Position numbers and translations under genes: made by a program. The notes under the pieces are model-generated. The model searched no databases. It saw only the letters and a program-made list of their open reading frames with translations, and had not been told where the DNA came from. A stretch of DNA of 64,000 nt from Modestobacter sp. VKM Ac-2986 (lineage in GTDB: Bacteria; Actinomycetota; Actinomycetes; Mycobacteriales; Geodermatophilaceae): the NCBI RefSeq assembly GCF_026967795.1, contig NZ_JAPVBH010000005.1, positions 310,771-374,770 of the forward strand. Direction: 5' to 3'. This document shows, in pieces, positions 17,557 through 26,956 of this stretch. The first letter of the stretch is position 1. Every line of letters starts with the position of its first letter.

Positions 17557-20358
17557 GTGTCAGAAGCCACCGTCGACGTCGCCGACCTCCGTACCCCGGG
17601 CGGAGCCGAGCCCGATGAGCGCACCGACGACCCGTTGCGCGCCGACATCCGCCTGCTGGGCCGGGTGCTCGGCGAGGTGATCGGCGAGCAGGCCGGTGCC
17701 GACGTCCTGGACCTGGTCGAGCAGACCCGGGTCGAGGCCTTCCGCATCCGCCGCTCCGAGGTCGACCGGTCCGAGTTGGCCGATCGGCTCGCCACGCTGG
17801 ACCCGAGGTCGGCCAACCACGTCATCCGCGCCTTCAGCCACTTCTCGCTGCTGGCCAACATCGCCGAGGACGTGCACCACGAGCGGCGCCGCCGCCACCA
17901 CCGCCGGGAGGGCTCGCCGCCGCAGAAGGGCAGCCTGGCCGCCTCCTTCGAGCTGCTGGACGCCGCCGGCCTGGACGGCGAGACCGTGGCCGCCGAGCTG
18001 GCCGGCGCGCTGGTCGTCCCGGTCGTCACCGCGCACCCCACCGAGACCCGCCGGCGCACCGTCACCGCGGTGCAGACCCACGTCAGCGAGCTGATCCGGC
18101 AGCGCGACAACGCCGGCCCCGACGGGATCGACGAGCGGGCCTGGGCCGCGCACCTGTGGCGCGAGGTCCTCACCCTGTGGCAGACGGCGCTGCTGCGGCT
18201 GAGCCGGCTGCGGCTGGCCGACGAGATCGAGGAGGCGCTGCGCTACTACGAGCTGTCGCTGTTCGAGGTCATGCCGGCGCTGAACACCGAGCTGCGCCAG
18301 GCCCTGCGCCAGCGCTGGCCGGACGCCGACCTGCTGCCCACCCCGATGCTGCAGCCGGGCTCGTGGATCGGCGGCGACCGCGACGGCAACCCGTTCGTCA
18401 CCGCCGACGCCGTCCGCCGGGCCACCACCAGCCAGGCGGAGACGGCGCTGCGCCACCACCTGTCCGAGCTGGACGCCCTCGGCGGTGAGCTGTCGATGAG
18501 CGACCGGCTGGTCGTCCCGACCGACGCGCTGTACGCGCTGGCCGAGGTCGCCCAGGACGACTCCCCGTTCCGCGCCGACGAGCCCTACCGCCGGGCGATC
18601 CGCGGCATCCACGACCGGCTCGCCGCCACCGCGCTGCGGGTGCTCGGCTCGGTGCCCGACGCCGAGCCGGACGTCGTCCTGCCGCCCTACGCCCTGCCCG
18701 AGGACCTGCTCGCCGACCTCGCGACCGTGGACGCCTCGCTGCGCAGCCACGGCGCCGGGGCGCTGGCCGACGACCGGCTGGCCCGGCTCCGCGACGCGGT
18801 GGAGGTCTTCGGCTTCCACCTGTGCGGGCTGGACATGCGGCAGAACTCCTCGGTGCACGAGGAGGTGCTCGGCGAGCTGCTGGCCTGGGCCGGGGTGTGC
18901 GAGGACTACGCCGCCCTGGACGAGGACGCCCGGGTCGCGCTGCTCACCGCCGAGCTGCAGCTGCGCCGGCCGCTGGTGCGCGCCGACGCCGAGCTGTCCG
19001 AGCTGGCCCGCGGCGAGCTGGACCTGGTGATCGCCGCCGCCGAGCAGGTGCGGCTGATCGGCCCGCGCACCATCCCGAACTACGTCATCAGCATGTGCGA
19101 GTCGGTCAGCGACGTCCTGGAGGTCGCCGTCCTGCTCAAGGAGGTCGGCCTGCTCGAGTTGGACGCCGAGGGGCGGCCGCACTCCAGCGTCGGCATCTCG
19201 CCGCTGTTCGAGACGATCGGTGACCTGCAGGCCTCCGGCGCGATCCTGACCGCGATGCTGGAGCAGCCCCTGTACCGGGCGCTGGTGGCCAACCGGGGCG
19301 ACGCCCAGGAGGTCATGCTCGGCTACTCGGACTCCAACAAGGACGGCGGCTACCTGGCCGCGCAGTGGGCGCTGTACCGGGCCGAGCTGGCGCTGGTCGA
19401 GGTCGCCCGGGCCAACGGCATCCGGTTGCGGCTGTTCCACGGCCGCGGCGGCACCGTCGGCCGCGGCGGCGGCCCCAGCTATGAGGCGATCCGGGCGCAG
19501 CCGCCGGGCTCGGTGGCGGGCTCCCTGCGGATCACCGAGCAGGGCGAGGTGATCGCGGCCAAGTACGCCTCCCCGGACCGCGCCCGCCGCAACCTGGAGG
19601 CCCTGGTCGCGGCGACCCTGGAGTCGACGCTGCTGGACATCGAGGGCCTGGGCTCCGACGCCGAGGACGTCTACGCCCTCTTCGACGACCTGGCCGCCCG
19701 CGCGCAGGGCGCCTACCGCGCGCTGGTGCACGAGACGCCGGGCTTCGTGGAGTGGTTCCGCGCGGCGACCCCGATCCGGGAGCTGGCGGAACTGAACATC
19801 GGCAGCCGCCCGCCGTCGCGCAAGGCCGGGGACAACATCTCCGACCTGCGCGCCATCCCGTGGGTGTTCAGCTGGTCGCAGGCCCGGATCATGCTGCCCG
19901 GCTGGTTCGGCACCGGCTCGGCGCTGGAGTCCTGGGTCGACGGCGACCCCGAGCGCCTGGCCCGACTGCAGGACCTGCACAAGCGCTGGCCGTTCTTCCG
20001 CACCGTGCTGTCCAACATGGGCATGGTGCTGGCCAAGACCGACCTGGAGCTGGCCGCCCGCTACGCCTCGCTGGTGCCCGACCCCGAGCTGCGCGACCTG
20101 GTGTTCGGCCAGATCACCGCCGAGCACGAGCGCAGCGTGCGGATGCTGCTGGCGGTCACCGGCGACGACCAGCTGCTGGCCGACAACCCCTCGCTGCGCC
20201 GGTCGATCCGCAACCGGTTCCCCTACCTGGAGCCGCTGCACCACCTGCAGGTGGAGATGCTGCGCCGCCGCCGCGCCGGGGACGACGACGAGCTGGTGCG
20301 CCGCTGCATCCAGCTGACCATCAACGGCGTCGCCACCGCCCTGCGCAACTCCGGCTGA
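17557..20358 (+). CDS. ppc: Phosphoenolpyruvate carboxylase
   Basis: 933 aa, full length. Catalytic His in [16 protein letters not shown], the [15 protein letters not shown] loop, [16 protein letters not shown], and [20 protein letters not shown] with [20 protein letters not shown] are all intact. The C-terminus is LRNSG where NTG is usual. It fixes bicarbonate onto PEP to replenish oxaloacetate. The GTG at 17557 follows a -10-like GATACT (17545-17550) by 6 bases, so the mRNA is probably leaderless; no Shine-Dalgarno is seen. Divergent from the SMP-30 gene. Confidence 0.97.
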   Translation: MSEATVDVADLRTPGGAEPDERTDDPLRADIRLLGRVLGEVIGEQAGADVLDLVEQTRVEAFRIRRSEVDRSELADRLATLDPRSANHVIRAFSHFSLLANIAEDVHHERRRRHHRREGSPPQKGSLAASFELLDAAGLDGETVAAELAGALVVPVVTAHPTETRRRTVTAVQTHVSELIRQRDNAGPDGIDERAWAAHLWREVLTLWQTALLRLSRLRLADEIEEALRYYELSLFEVMPALNTELRQALRQRWPDADLLPTPMLQPGSWIGGDRDGNPFVTADAVRRATTSQAETALRHHLSELDALGGELSMSDRLVVPTDALYALAEVAQDDSPFRADEPYRRAIRGIHDRLAATALRVLGSVPDAEPDVVLPPYALPEDLLADLATVDASLRSHGAGALADDRLARLRDAVEVFGFHLCGLDMRQNSSVHEEVLGELLAWAGVCEDYAALDEDARVALLTAELQLRRPLVRADAELSELARGELDLVIAAAEQVRLIGPRTIPNYVISMCESVSDVLEVAVLLKEVGLLELDAEGRPHSSVGISPLFETIGDLQASGAILTAMLEQPLYRALVANRGDAQEVMLGYSDSNKDGGYLAAQWALYRAELALVEVARANGIRLRLFHGRGGTVGRGGGPSYEAIRAQPPGSVAGSLRITEQGEVIAAKYASPDRARRNLEALVAATLESTLLDIEGLGSDAEDVYALFDDLAARAQGAYRALVHETPGFVEWFRAATPIRELAELNIGSRPPSRKAGDNISDLRAIPWVFSWSQARIMLPGWFGTGSALESWVDGDPERLARLQDLHKRWPFFRTVLSNMGMVLAKTDLELAARYASLVPDPELRDLVFGQITAEHERSVRMLLAVTGDDQLLADNPSLRRSIRNRFPYLEPLHHLQVEMLRRRRAGDDDELVRRCIQLTINGVATALRNSG

Positions 20359-20359
20359 C

Positions 20360-20417
20360 GCACCGCATGGAGTCCCAGGGCGCGGTTTCCGCACCCCTGG
20401 GACTCCATGAGCGGTGC
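20360..20417. terminator. Long hairpin, TGGAGTCCCAG class
   Basis: Arms CATGGAGTCCCAGGG (20366-20380) and CCCTGGGACTCCATG (20395-20409) pair perfectly around a 14-nt loop; flanking GCACCGC and GCGGTGC extend the stem with a small bulge. It lies between convergent ppc and the aminotransferase and touches the latter's stop. A second copy of the arm sequence is at 23837-23875. Confidence 0.75.
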
Positions 20418-21547
20418 TACGCGCGCGCGGCCTCGATGGCGGCGGCGAGGCGCTGCACGCCCTCGTCGACGTCGGAGGGCTGGACGGCGGAGTAGGCCAG
20501 CCGGAAGGAGTTCTGCCCACCCTCTAGCAGGAAGTCCGTGCCCGGCACGATCCCCACCCCGCGGGCGGCGGCCTCGGCGGTGATCCGGGCGACGTCGTGA
20601 CCCTCGTCCTCGGGCAGCGACACCCACAGGAAGTAGCCGCCCTCGGGACGGCGGAACGTCGCCTGCGGCAGGTGGGTGCGCAGCGCGGTGTCCAGCAGCC
20701 CGACCCGCTCGGCGAGTGCGGTCTTCACCGTCTCCAGTGCCGCGGGGAACCGGTCGCCGGTCATGAACTCGTAGACCATCGCCTGGGCGACCATGTTCGG
20801 CGCGATGTAGGTGTTGGTGGCCCGCACCCGGATCCGCTCGATGATCGCCGGCGGCCCGACCAGGTAGCCCACGCGCACGCCGGGGCAGACGGTCTTGGAG
20901 AACGAGGACGCGTAGACGACGTGCTCGCTCGCCGCGCCGCCGTCGAGCTCCAGCATCCGCGGCAGCGGCTCCCCGGAGAACCGGATGTCGACGTAGGGGT
21001 CGTCCTCGAACAGCACGAACCCGTGCTCGCGGGCCAGCTCCAGCAGCCGGTGCCGCTTGGCCAGCGACAGCGTGTAGCCCGCCGGGTTCTGGAAGTTCGG
21101 GATGACGTGCGCCATCGTCGGCTTCAGCCCGCCCTCGAGCAGGGCCGCGACCTCGTCGACGGCGATCCCGTCCTCCTCCAGCGTCACCAGGTGCACGTCG
21201 GCGCCGCGTCCGCGCAGCCCCAGCAGGGTGCGGTCGTAGGTGGGCCGCTCGGTGATCACGGCCGCGCCGGAGGTGGCCAGCTCGTCGAAGAGGAAGGCGT
21301 CGGCCTGCATCGAGCCGTTGGTGACCAGCACGTGGTCGACCGGGACGCCGTGCTTCTCGGCGATCCACTTGCGCAGCGGCACGTAGCCGACCGCCGTGCC
21401 GTAGCCGGTGACGCCGGCGGGGTCGTGGTCGAAGGCGGCGACGGCGGCCTGCTTGAGGCCCTCGACGTCGACGATGTCGGTGGAGGGGGCGCCGCGCGCG
21501 AAGGAGATCATCGTGGTCGCCGGGGAGGTCTGCGCTGAGCCGGTCAC
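20417..21547 (-). CDS. PLP-dependent aminotransferase, class I/II
   Basis: 376 aa from GTG 21547. Fold type I: SFARGAPSTDIVDVEGL, TGYGTAVGYVPLRKWIAEKHG, NGSMQADAFLFDEL, IPNFQNPAGYTLSLAKR, the Asp in FEDDPYVDIRF, and the Schiff-base lysine in YASSFSKTVCPGVRVGYL, then C-terminal RLAYSAVQPSDVDEGV. It belongs to the LysN/2-aminoadipate and MocR-catalytic-domain group, but no DNA-binding domain is attached. Substrate not assignable from sequence. It is followed upstream (minus strand) by a DUF1648 gene 34 bp away, so both may be transcribed with fprA. Confidence 0.88.
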   Translation of the reverse strand: MTGSAQTSPATTMISFARGAPSTDIVDVEGLKQAAVAAFDHDPAGVTGYGTAVGYVPLRKWIAEKHGVPVDHVLVTNGSMQADAFLFDELATSGAAVITERPTYDRTLLGLRGRGADVHLVTLEEDGIAVDEVAALLEGGLKPTMAHVIPNFQNPAGYTLSLAKRHRLLELAREHGFVLFEDDPYVDIRFSGEPLPRMLELDGGAASEHVVYASSFSKTVCPGVRVGYLVGPPAIIERIRVRATNTYIAPNMVAQAMVYEFMTGDRFPAALETVKTALAERVGLLDTALRTHLPQATFRRPEGGYFLWVSLPEDEGHDVARITAEAAARGVGIVPGTDFLLEGGQNSFRLAYSAVQPSDVDEGVQRLAAAIEAARA

Positions 21548-21581
21548 GGCGTCGAGTCTGCCGCATCGCGCCACTCGGGGT

Positions 21582-22070
21582 TCAGTCCCGCGGTGGCCGG
21601 TACCGGCGGGTGGCCAGCCAGGTCGCCCAGCCCGCCAGTCCGGCGAGGAAACCGACCAGCAGGACGACGGACCACACCGACAGCCCGCGGCCCGACACGG
21701 CCGCCACCCCGACCAGCGCGGACTCCCCGGCCAGCAGGAACAGCGCGGCCGCACCGACGACGAGCACGTCGGTGCGCACCCGGCGGCGGAGCTCGCCCTC
21801 GTGCTCCGGCGTCTTCCAGTACCGCTCGTGCGGCACGTTCACCAGGTCCAGCCGCACCCCGCCCATCGCCCTGGCCAGGCCGCCGAACACCGCCGCGAGC
21901 AGGAGGCCGGCGAGCCCCACGGCCAGCAGCAGCTCGGTGCGGCTGCCGGTGCGGTCGACCTGCAGGTCGGCGCCGAAGTGCAGCGGCACCCGGTCCGGCA
22001 CCGTGCCGGCGAGGACGGCGACCACCACGGCGTGGACCGCGCAGGAGGCCCGGAACGCGAACGCCGCCAC
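21582..22070 (-). CDS. DUF1648-type membrane protein
   Basis: 162 aa, four hydrophobic segments: about residues 5-24, 46-67, 105-125 and 132-152. The VPDRVPLHFGADLQVDRTGSR loop after TM1 matches the DUF1648 pattern (IPxHxxxxGxxDRxGS) found in SdpI-like immunity and other membrane proteins. The GTG start at 22070 directly follows the fprA TGA (22073-22071), so translation is probably coupled to fprA. No SdpAB-type toxin genes are present, so an immunity role has no support here. Confidence 0.75.
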   Translation of the reverse strand: MAAFAFRASCAVHAVVVAVLAGTVPDRVPLHFGADLQVDRTGSRTELLLAVGLAGLLLAAVFGGLARAMGGVRLDLVNVPHERYWKTPEHEGELRRRVRTDVLVVGAAALFLLAGESALVGVAAVSGRGLSVWSVVLLVGFLAGLAGWATWLATRRYRPPRD

Positions 22071-23453
22071 TCAGCCCTCCAGTCGCCCTGCGGCGGTGCG
22101 GACGGCGGCGAGCAGCTCGCCCCGGTCGTGGATGGTCGTGCGGGCCCGGCCGCGGCTGGCGCCGAGGGCGATCTCGGCGGCGTCGATGGCCCGCCAGTCC
22201 GACAGCAGCACCGGGTGCCCGCCGCGGGCGCGCAGGGTGTCGACCCAGTCGTCGTCCCCACGGGGGGCCAGCGTGCCGGCGGCGACGTCGGCCAGCAGCG
22301 AGGCCACCGTCTCGCGGGCGTCGTGCTTGTTGGTGCCCACCACCCCGGTCGGCCCGCGCTTGATCCAGCCCGCCACGTACTCACCGCGGCTGGGCGCCCC
22401 GTCGCGCAGCACCCGGCCCGCCTCGTGTGGCACCGTCCCACCGTCCAGCGGCAGCCCCGGCAGCGGGTGCCCGCGGTAGCCGACCGAGCGCACCACCAGG
22501 TCGGCCGGGACGACGTCGAGCTCGCCGGTGCCCACCGCGCGGCCGTCGGCGTCGACCGTCGTCCGCTCGACCTCGACGCCGGTGACCCGGTCGGTGCCCA
22601 GCAGTCGCACCGGGCGGGCGTGGAAGCGCAGCCGCACGCCCACCGTGCCCGGCACCGGCTCGTGCCCGGCGTAGTCGGCCAGCGCAGCCAGGTTGCGGGC
22701 GACGTGCCGGTCCTCGGCCGCCAAGGCGACGTCCCCGACGTCGGTCAGGTCGGCGGGGTCCACCAGCACGGTCGCTGCAGCCAGGTGCCCGAGCTCGCGG
22801 AGCTCCTGGGTGGTGAAGGTGGCCTGCGCCGGCCCGCGGCGGCCCAGCACCGTGATCCGCTCGACCGGTGCGGCGGCCAGGGCGTCGAGCACGTGCTGCG
22901 GCATGTCGGTGGGGTGCAGCTCGGCGGGGGAGCGGGCCAGCACCCGGGCGACGTCGAGGGCCACGTTGCCCACCCCGACGACCACGACGTCGCGCGCGCG
23001 GGACACCTGCTGCTCGACCCGCGCCCGGTCGGCGTCGGGGTGGCCGGTGTACCAGGCGACGACGTCGGTGGCGGCCAGGCTGCCGGGCAGGTCCTCGCCG
23101 GGGACGCCCAGCGCACGGTCACCGGCGGCGCCATAGGTGTAGACGACGGCGTCCACGTGGGCGCGCAGCTCGTCCACGCCGAGGTCCGCGCCGATCTCCA
23201 CGTTGCCGACGAAGCGCACCCGCTCGTGGTCCAGGACGTGGTGCAGCGTCTCGCGCAGCGCCCGCATCTTCAGGTGGTCCGGGGCGATGCCGTACCGCAC
23301 CAGCCCGAACGGCGTGGGCAGCCGGTCGACCAGGTCGACGGCCACCGGGACGGCGTCCTGGGAGGTCAGTGCGTCGGCGGCGTAGATGCCGGCCGGGCCC
23401 GCGCCCACCACCGCCACCCGCAACGGTCGTGCGGTCTCGGCCACGTCCGGCAT
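22071..23453 (-). CDS. fprA: Ferredoxin/adrenodoxin-type NADP reductase
   Basis: 460 aa, matching M. tuberculosis FprA in length. FAD-binding GAGPAGIYAADAL near the start, DRLPTPFGLVRYGIAPDH, the NADPH-binding VVVGVGNVALDVARVLAR, and the C-terminal FAD loop GWIKRGPTGVVGTNKHDARE are clear. It moves electrons from NADPH to ferredoxin for P450s and other acceptors. ATG at 23453. Only 69 bp separates it from the divergent monooxygenase-like gene, which must share the promoter region. Confidence 0.95.
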   Translation of the reverse strand: MPDVAETARPLRVAVVGAGPAGIYAADALTSQDAVPVAVDLVDRLPTPFGLVRYGIAPDHLKMRALRETLHHVLDHERVRFVGNVEIGADLGVDELRAHVDAVVYTYGAAGDRALGVPGEDLPGSLAATDVVAWYTGHPDADRARVEQQVSRARDVVVVGVGNVALDVARVLARSPAELHPTDMPQHVLDALAAAPVERITVLGRRGPAQATFTTQELRELGHLAAATVLVDPADLTDVGDVALAAEDRHVARNLAALADYAGHEPVPGTVGVRLRFHARPVRLLGTDRVTGVEVERTTVDADGRAVGTGELDVVPADLVVRSVGYRGHPLPGLPLDGGTVPHEAGRVLRDGAPSRGEYVAGWIKRGPTGVVGTNKHDARETVASLLADVAAGTLAPRGDDDWVDTLRARGGHPVLLSDWRAIDAAEIALGASRGRARTTIHDRGELLAAVRTAAGRLEG

Positions 23454-23522
23454 CGTCGTCCTCACCGGGGGTAGGCGCCAGAGGTGGCTGCCGTCCGGCG
23501 GCCCCGATCTCCAGGAGCCCTC

Positions 23523-23831
23523 GTGTCCCACGTCATCGTCGCCAGCTTCACGCCCAAGCCCGGACGCCGGGACGCCCTGCGGGAGGTGTTCCTGGCGGCC
23601 GTGCCGGAGGTGCACGCCGAGGCAGGCTGCGAGCGCTACGCGGTGCAGGAGGACGAGGAGGGCTTCGTCTTCCTGGAGCGCTGGGAGAGCGAGGAGGCGC
23701 GGCTGGCACACGAGGCGGGCGAGCCCTTCCTCACCATGATGGCCGCGGCGGGCGACGACCTGTCCGGCCCGCCCGCGGTCCGCGTCCTCTCCCTGCTGCC
23801 CGCCGGCGACCCGGCCAAGGGCCAGCTCTGA
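23523..23831 (+). CDS. Antibiotic biosynthesis monooxygenase (ABM) domain protein
   Basis: 102 aa from GTG 23523, with AGGAGCCC just upstream. A single dimeric ferredoxin-like ABM domain: SHVIVASFTPKPGRRDALREVF, EAGCERYAVQEDEEGFVFLE, RWESEEARLAHEAGEPF. Similar small proteins (YgiN type) act on quinols or have heme-degrading roles. It is divergent from fprA, but no functional link can be shown. Ends next to a hairpin terminator. Confidence 0.85.
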   Translation: MSHVIVASFTPKPGRRDALREVFLAAVPEVHAEAGCERYAVQEDEEGFVFLERWESEEARLAHEAGEPFLTMMAAAGDDLSGPPAVRVLSLLPAGDPAKGQL

Positions 23832-23836
23832 GCTCG

Positions 23837-23875
23837 TGGAGTCCCAGCGCGTCGGAGTCGAGCGCTGGGACTCCA
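23837..23875. terminator. Hairpin, TGGAGTCCCAG class
   Basis: Perfect 14-bp stem TGGAGTCCCAGCGC / GCGCTGGGACTCCA with an 11-nt loop, between the convergent ABM and Fpg/Nei genes and 5 bp after the ABM stop. Shares TGGAGTCCCAG with the hairpin at 20360. Confidence 0.75.
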
Positions 23876-23930
23876 TCGACACAGCGGGTGGAGTGGATCC
23901 GTCGGCGTCAGCTCGACGGGGCCACTCCGC

Positions 23931-24740
23931 TCACACCGCCTGGCAGGTGGGGCACCAGAAGAGGTTGCGGCCGACCATGACCTCGGTGCGCACCTCCGTG
24001 CCGCAGATGCGGCAGGGCAGGCCCTGGCGGCGGTAGACGTAGTGCGCGTCCTCGCGCAGTGCCGGGCCGCGGCGGCGTTCGCGGTCCTCGCGCTCGGTGG
24101 TGACGATCCGGCCGGCCTTGACCCCGGCCCGCAGCAGGACGACGAGGTCGGCCCACATGCGCTCCCAGGCGTCGGCATCGACGTCCTTGCCGGGGCGGAA
24201 GGGGCTGATCCGCTGCCGGAAGAGGATCTCGGCCCGGTAGACGTTGCCGACCCCGGCGAGCACGGCCTGGTCCATCAGCAGCGCGCCGATCGAGACCCTG
24301 CTGCGGCTGATCCGGGCGAACGCCTTGGCCGGGTCGGACTTCTTCCGCAGCGGGTCCGGGCCCAGCCGGTCGAGGATCAGCTGCACCTCGCCGTCGGTGA
24401 TCAGGTCGCAGGCGGTGGCGCCGCGCAGGTCGGTCCACACGCCCTCGCCGTCCTCACCCGGTCCCTCCCAGCGCATCCGCAGCGCGCCGCGGGGCTCGGG
24501 CGGCAGGCCGGTGCCGGAGGTGAACTTGCCGTACAGACCGAGGTGGACGTGGACGACGTCCGGGCCGAAGTACGCGAACAGGTGCTTGCCCCAGGACGTG
24601 ACGTCGTCGAGCACGCGGCCGTCGAGCAGCTCGGCCTGGCTGGTGAAGCGGCCCTGCGGGCTGGTCACGTGCACCTCGCGGCCGGCGAAGGCGGCCTGCT
24701 GCTCACGGGCCAGCCGGAACAGGGTGTGGCCCTCAGGCAC
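23931..24740 (-). CDS. Fpg/Nei family DNA glycosylase
   Basis: 269 aa. The N-terminus MPEGHTLFRLAREQQ supplies the catalytic Pro2-Glu3 and the His typical of Nei-like members; HLGLYGKF, the H2TH region SIGALLMDQAVLAGVGNVYRAE, and a C-terminal zinc finger (CRICGTEV...FWCPTCQ, four Cys) are intact. It excises oxidised bases and cleaves the abasic site. The MPEGHT start and RRQGLPCRIC region favour an Nei-type (mycobacterial Nei1-like) enzyme over MutM. GTG start. It lies downstream of phr on the same strand, 113 bp away, with a hairpin between. Confidence 0.93.
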   Translation of the reverse strand: MPEGHTLFRLAREQQAAFAGREVHVTSPQGRFTSQAELLDGRVLDDVTSWGKHLFAYFGPDVVHVHLGLYGKFTSGTGLPPEPRGALRMRWEGPGEDGEGVWTDLRGATACDLITDGEVQLILDRLGPDPLRKKSDPAKAFARISRSRVSIGALLMDQAVLAGVGNVYRAEILFRQRISPFRPGKDVDADAWERMWADLVVLLRAGVKAGRIVTTEREDRERRRGPALREDAHYVYRRQGLPCRICGTEVRTEVMVGRNLFWCPTCQAV

Positions 24741-24821
24741 TCTCGATCACACCGTCCAGCTTTCCTGCGCTCGCACGGCCGTGCCACGACGGGCGGCGTG
24801 ATCGACGCGACACGGCGGCGA

Positions 24822-24851
24822 GCAGGGCGAAGACGGCCACTCTCGCCCTGC
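24822..24851. terminator. Hairpin, degenerate AGTGGCCACT class
   Basis: Arms GCAGGGCGA and TCGCCCTGC (9 bp) flank AAGACGGCCACTC; one side of the core is mutated compared with the perfect copies at 13531 and 16538. It ends 2 bp from the photolyase stop, so it probably terminates phr. Confidence 0.65.
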
Positions 24852-24853
24852 GG

Positions 24854-26224
24854 TCAGCGGTCACGGACGGCGTTGTACCGGTCCAGGGAGACCAGCCGCT
24901 CGTGGGCGTGGTCGACGATCGGCTCCGGGTAGCCGGCCGGGATGCCGCCGGGTGCGGTCCACGGCTCGTGCACGTACTTCGGGTCCAGGTCGCGCAGCTC
25001 GGGCACCCACTGCTTGACGTAGGTGCCGTCGGGGTCGAACTTCTTGCCCTGGGTGACCGGGTTGAACACCCGGTAGTACGGCGAGGAGTCGGTGCCGGTG
25101 CCGGCCACCCACTGCCAGCCGTGCTGGTTGCTGGCCAGGTCGCCGTCGACCAGGTGCTCCATGAACACCTTGGCGCCCACCGTCCACTCCTGGTGCAGGT
25201 CCTTGACCAGGAAGGAGGCGACGATCATCCGCACCCGGTTGTGCACGTACGCCTCGCCGAGCATCTGCCGCATCCCGGCGTCGATGATCGGGAAGCCGGT
25301 GCGGCCGGTGCGCCAGGCCTCGAGCAGCTCGTCGGCGTGCGGGCCGGAGTCGTAGGCCATCGACTGCAGCTCGGGCTTGAGGTAGGCCCGCGCGGAGTCG
25401 GGGCGGTGCCACAGGACGTCGGCGTAGAAGTCCCGCCAGGCGAGCTCGTCGGTGTAGCGGCGCACGGACTCCCCGCCGTCGTCGTGCGCGGCCAGGTCGG
25501 CGACCAGCGTCCGCGGGTGCACGCAGCCGTACTTCAGGTAGGCCGACAGCCGGCTCGTGCCGTTCGTGCCCGGGGTGTTGCGGCCCTCGGCGTACCCGAG
25601 CAGCCGCTCGTCACGGAAGTGCGCCCACGCCTCCAGCCCGGCGGCCTCACCGGCCGGGGGCAGCCGGACGCCGTCCAGCTCCGGCCGCGGCCGCGGGTCC
25701 TCCGAGCGCACCCCGGTCGCCCACGGGACGCCGTCCGGACGCGGGGCAGGAGCGTGCCAGCCGTGCTCGCGCCAGGCCCGGGAGAACGGCGTGAACACCT
25801 TGAAGGGGGTGCCGTCGTTCTTGACCACCCGGCCGGGGGCGACCAGGTACGGCGAGCCGGTGCGCACGAACGGGACGTCGCCCAGCGCCTGCTCGACCGC
25901 GGCATCACGCTGCCGGCCGTAGGGGCCGGCGTCGGCGGTGACGTGCACCGACCCCGCACCCAGCTCCTCGACCAGCTGCGGGAGGACCTGCGCCGGGTCG
26001 CCGTCGCGGAAGACCAGCGCCCCGCCGGTCTGCTCGCGCAGGTCGGCCAGGCAGTCGAGCAGGAACGCCCGCCGCGGGTCTCCCGAGGGGCCGTAGATGC
26101 GGTCGTCGAAGACGAACACCGGCAGGACGGCGCCGTCGGGACCGGCCGCCTCGATCGCGGCCAGCAGTGCCGGGTGGTCGGTCAGCCGGAGATCGCGGCG
26201 GAACCAGAGGACAGCGGTGGGCAC
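24854..26224 (-). CDS. phr: Deoxyribodipyrimidine photolyase (class I CPD type)
   Basis: 456 aa. N-terminal antenna domain AVLWFRRDLRLTDHPALLAA; FAD-binding half with TSRLSAYLKYGCVHPRTL, ELAWRDFYADVLWHRPD, GFPIIDAGMRQMLGEAYVHNRVRM, VASFLVKDLHQEW and the cofactor-site WQWVAGTGTDSSPYYRVFNP. The tryptophan electron-transfer residues sit in these segments. It repairs UV cyclobutane dimers using blue light. GTG start. Near the Fpg/Nei gene. Confidence 0.95.
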   Translation of the reverse strand: MPTAVLWFRRDLRLTDHPALLAAIEAAGPDGAVLPVFVFDDRIYGPSGDPRRAFLLDCLADLREQTGGALVFRDGDPAQVLPQLVEELGAGSVHVTADAGPYGRQRDAAVEQALGDVPFVRTGSPYLVAPGRVVKNDGTPFKVFTPFSRAWREHGWHAPAPRPDGVPWATGVRSEDPRPRPELDGVRLPPAGEAAGLEAWAHFRDERLLGYAEGRNTPGTNGTSRLSAYLKYGCVHPRTLVADLAAHDDGGESVRRYTDELAWRDFYADVLWHRPDSARAYLKPELQSMAYDSGPHADELLEAWRTGRTGFPIIDAGMRQMLGEAYVHNRVRMIVASFLVKDLHQEWTVGAKVFMEHLVDGDLASNQHGWQWVAGTGTDSSPYYRVFNPVTQGKKFDPDGTYVKQWVPELRDLDPKYVHEPWTAPGGIPAGYPEPIVDHAHERLVSLDRYNAVRDR

Positions 26225-26260
26225 AGGGCGAGCCTAGGCAACCCGGTTGCACACCGCAGA

Positions 26261-26581
26261 TCAGCTGGCGGCGGTGACCAGCCCGAACGTGGGCCGGTCG
26301 GCCTCGGCGACCAGGTCGAGGTCCGCGGGGTGCTCGAGCAGGTACTTGCGGATGAACGAGCAGTAGGGGAGCACGTGCAGGTGCCTCTCCCGGGCCGAGG
26401 TCAGCACCCCGGCGACCAGCCGCGTGCCCAGACCGCGCCCGCCCATCGCCGGGTCGACCTCGGTGTGCGGGAGGGTCATCAGCTCGCCGTCCACGTGGTA
26501 CGTGGCGAAGCCGACGACGCGGTCGTCGTCGCGGATCTCGAACCGGCCCCGCTCGGGGACGTCGACCACCGTGATCTCCAT
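26261..26581 (-). CDS. GNAT-type N-acetyltransferase (YjdJ group)
   Basis: 106 aa from the ATG at 26581, which follows GGGAGGTGG. The short one-domain GNAT of the YjdJ type: RFEIRDDDRVVGFATYHVDGELMTLPHTEVDPAMGGRGLGTRLV contains the acetyl-CoA loop (MGGRGLGTRL) and the H-T-E motif; the end VLPYCSFIRKYLLEHP is diagnostic. Substrate unknown for the family. Starts 37 bp upstream of nothing else on that strand, so transcribed alone. Confidence 0.88.
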   Translation of the reverse strand: MEITVVDVPERGRFEIRDDDRVVGFATYHVDGELMTLPHTEVDPAMGGRGLGTRLVAGVLTSARERHLHVLPYCSFIRKYLLEHPADLDLVAEADRPTFGLVTAAS

Positions 26582-26776
26582 GCGCTCTCCACCTCCCGCA
26601 GCCGCGGCGGCGTTGCCGGGCTCGTGCGTGTTGGACAAGGTAACCGTTGCGACACGATGCCGCCCGCATCTCCTCCGACGCGTTCACCCGCGGGGAGGTT
26701 CCCTGCTCCTGCGTGGCGGCCCGCTAGCCTCGTCCCCGCACACCCCGGTCGGGAGCGCTGCTCGCGCACCCGACGA

Positions 26777-26849
26777 GCCCCCGTAGCTCAGGGGATAGAG
26801 CATCGGTTTCCTAAACCGTGTGCCGCAGGTTCGAATCCTGCCGGGGGCA
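26777..26849 (+). tRNA. tRNA-Arg (anticodon CCT)
   Basis: 73 nt. Acceptor GCCCCCG (26777-26783) pairs with CGGGGGC (26842-26848), discriminator A. D-arm GCTC/GAGC, anticodon loop TTCCTAA with CCT, T-arm GCAGG-TTCGAAT-CCTGC. Encoded without CCA. It reads the rare AGG codon. Confidence 0.96.
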
Positions 26850-26956
26850 CCGCCGGGCGTCCAGTCCCGGGACGGCGGCGTCCGGGTGCAGGGGTGTACG
26901 CCCCCGGCCCGCCTGGTGTGTACGACCCGGGGAGTACGCGGGAACCGTCCCGCAGC

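Noticed and set aside
17560-20520. A 986-codon minus-strand open frame opposite ppc
   Set aside because: Gly/Gln/His/Arg-rich shadow of a certain PEP carboxylase gene.
21582-22070. SdpI-type immunity protein
   Set aside because: Only the DUF1648 part is shared and no toxin genes are near.
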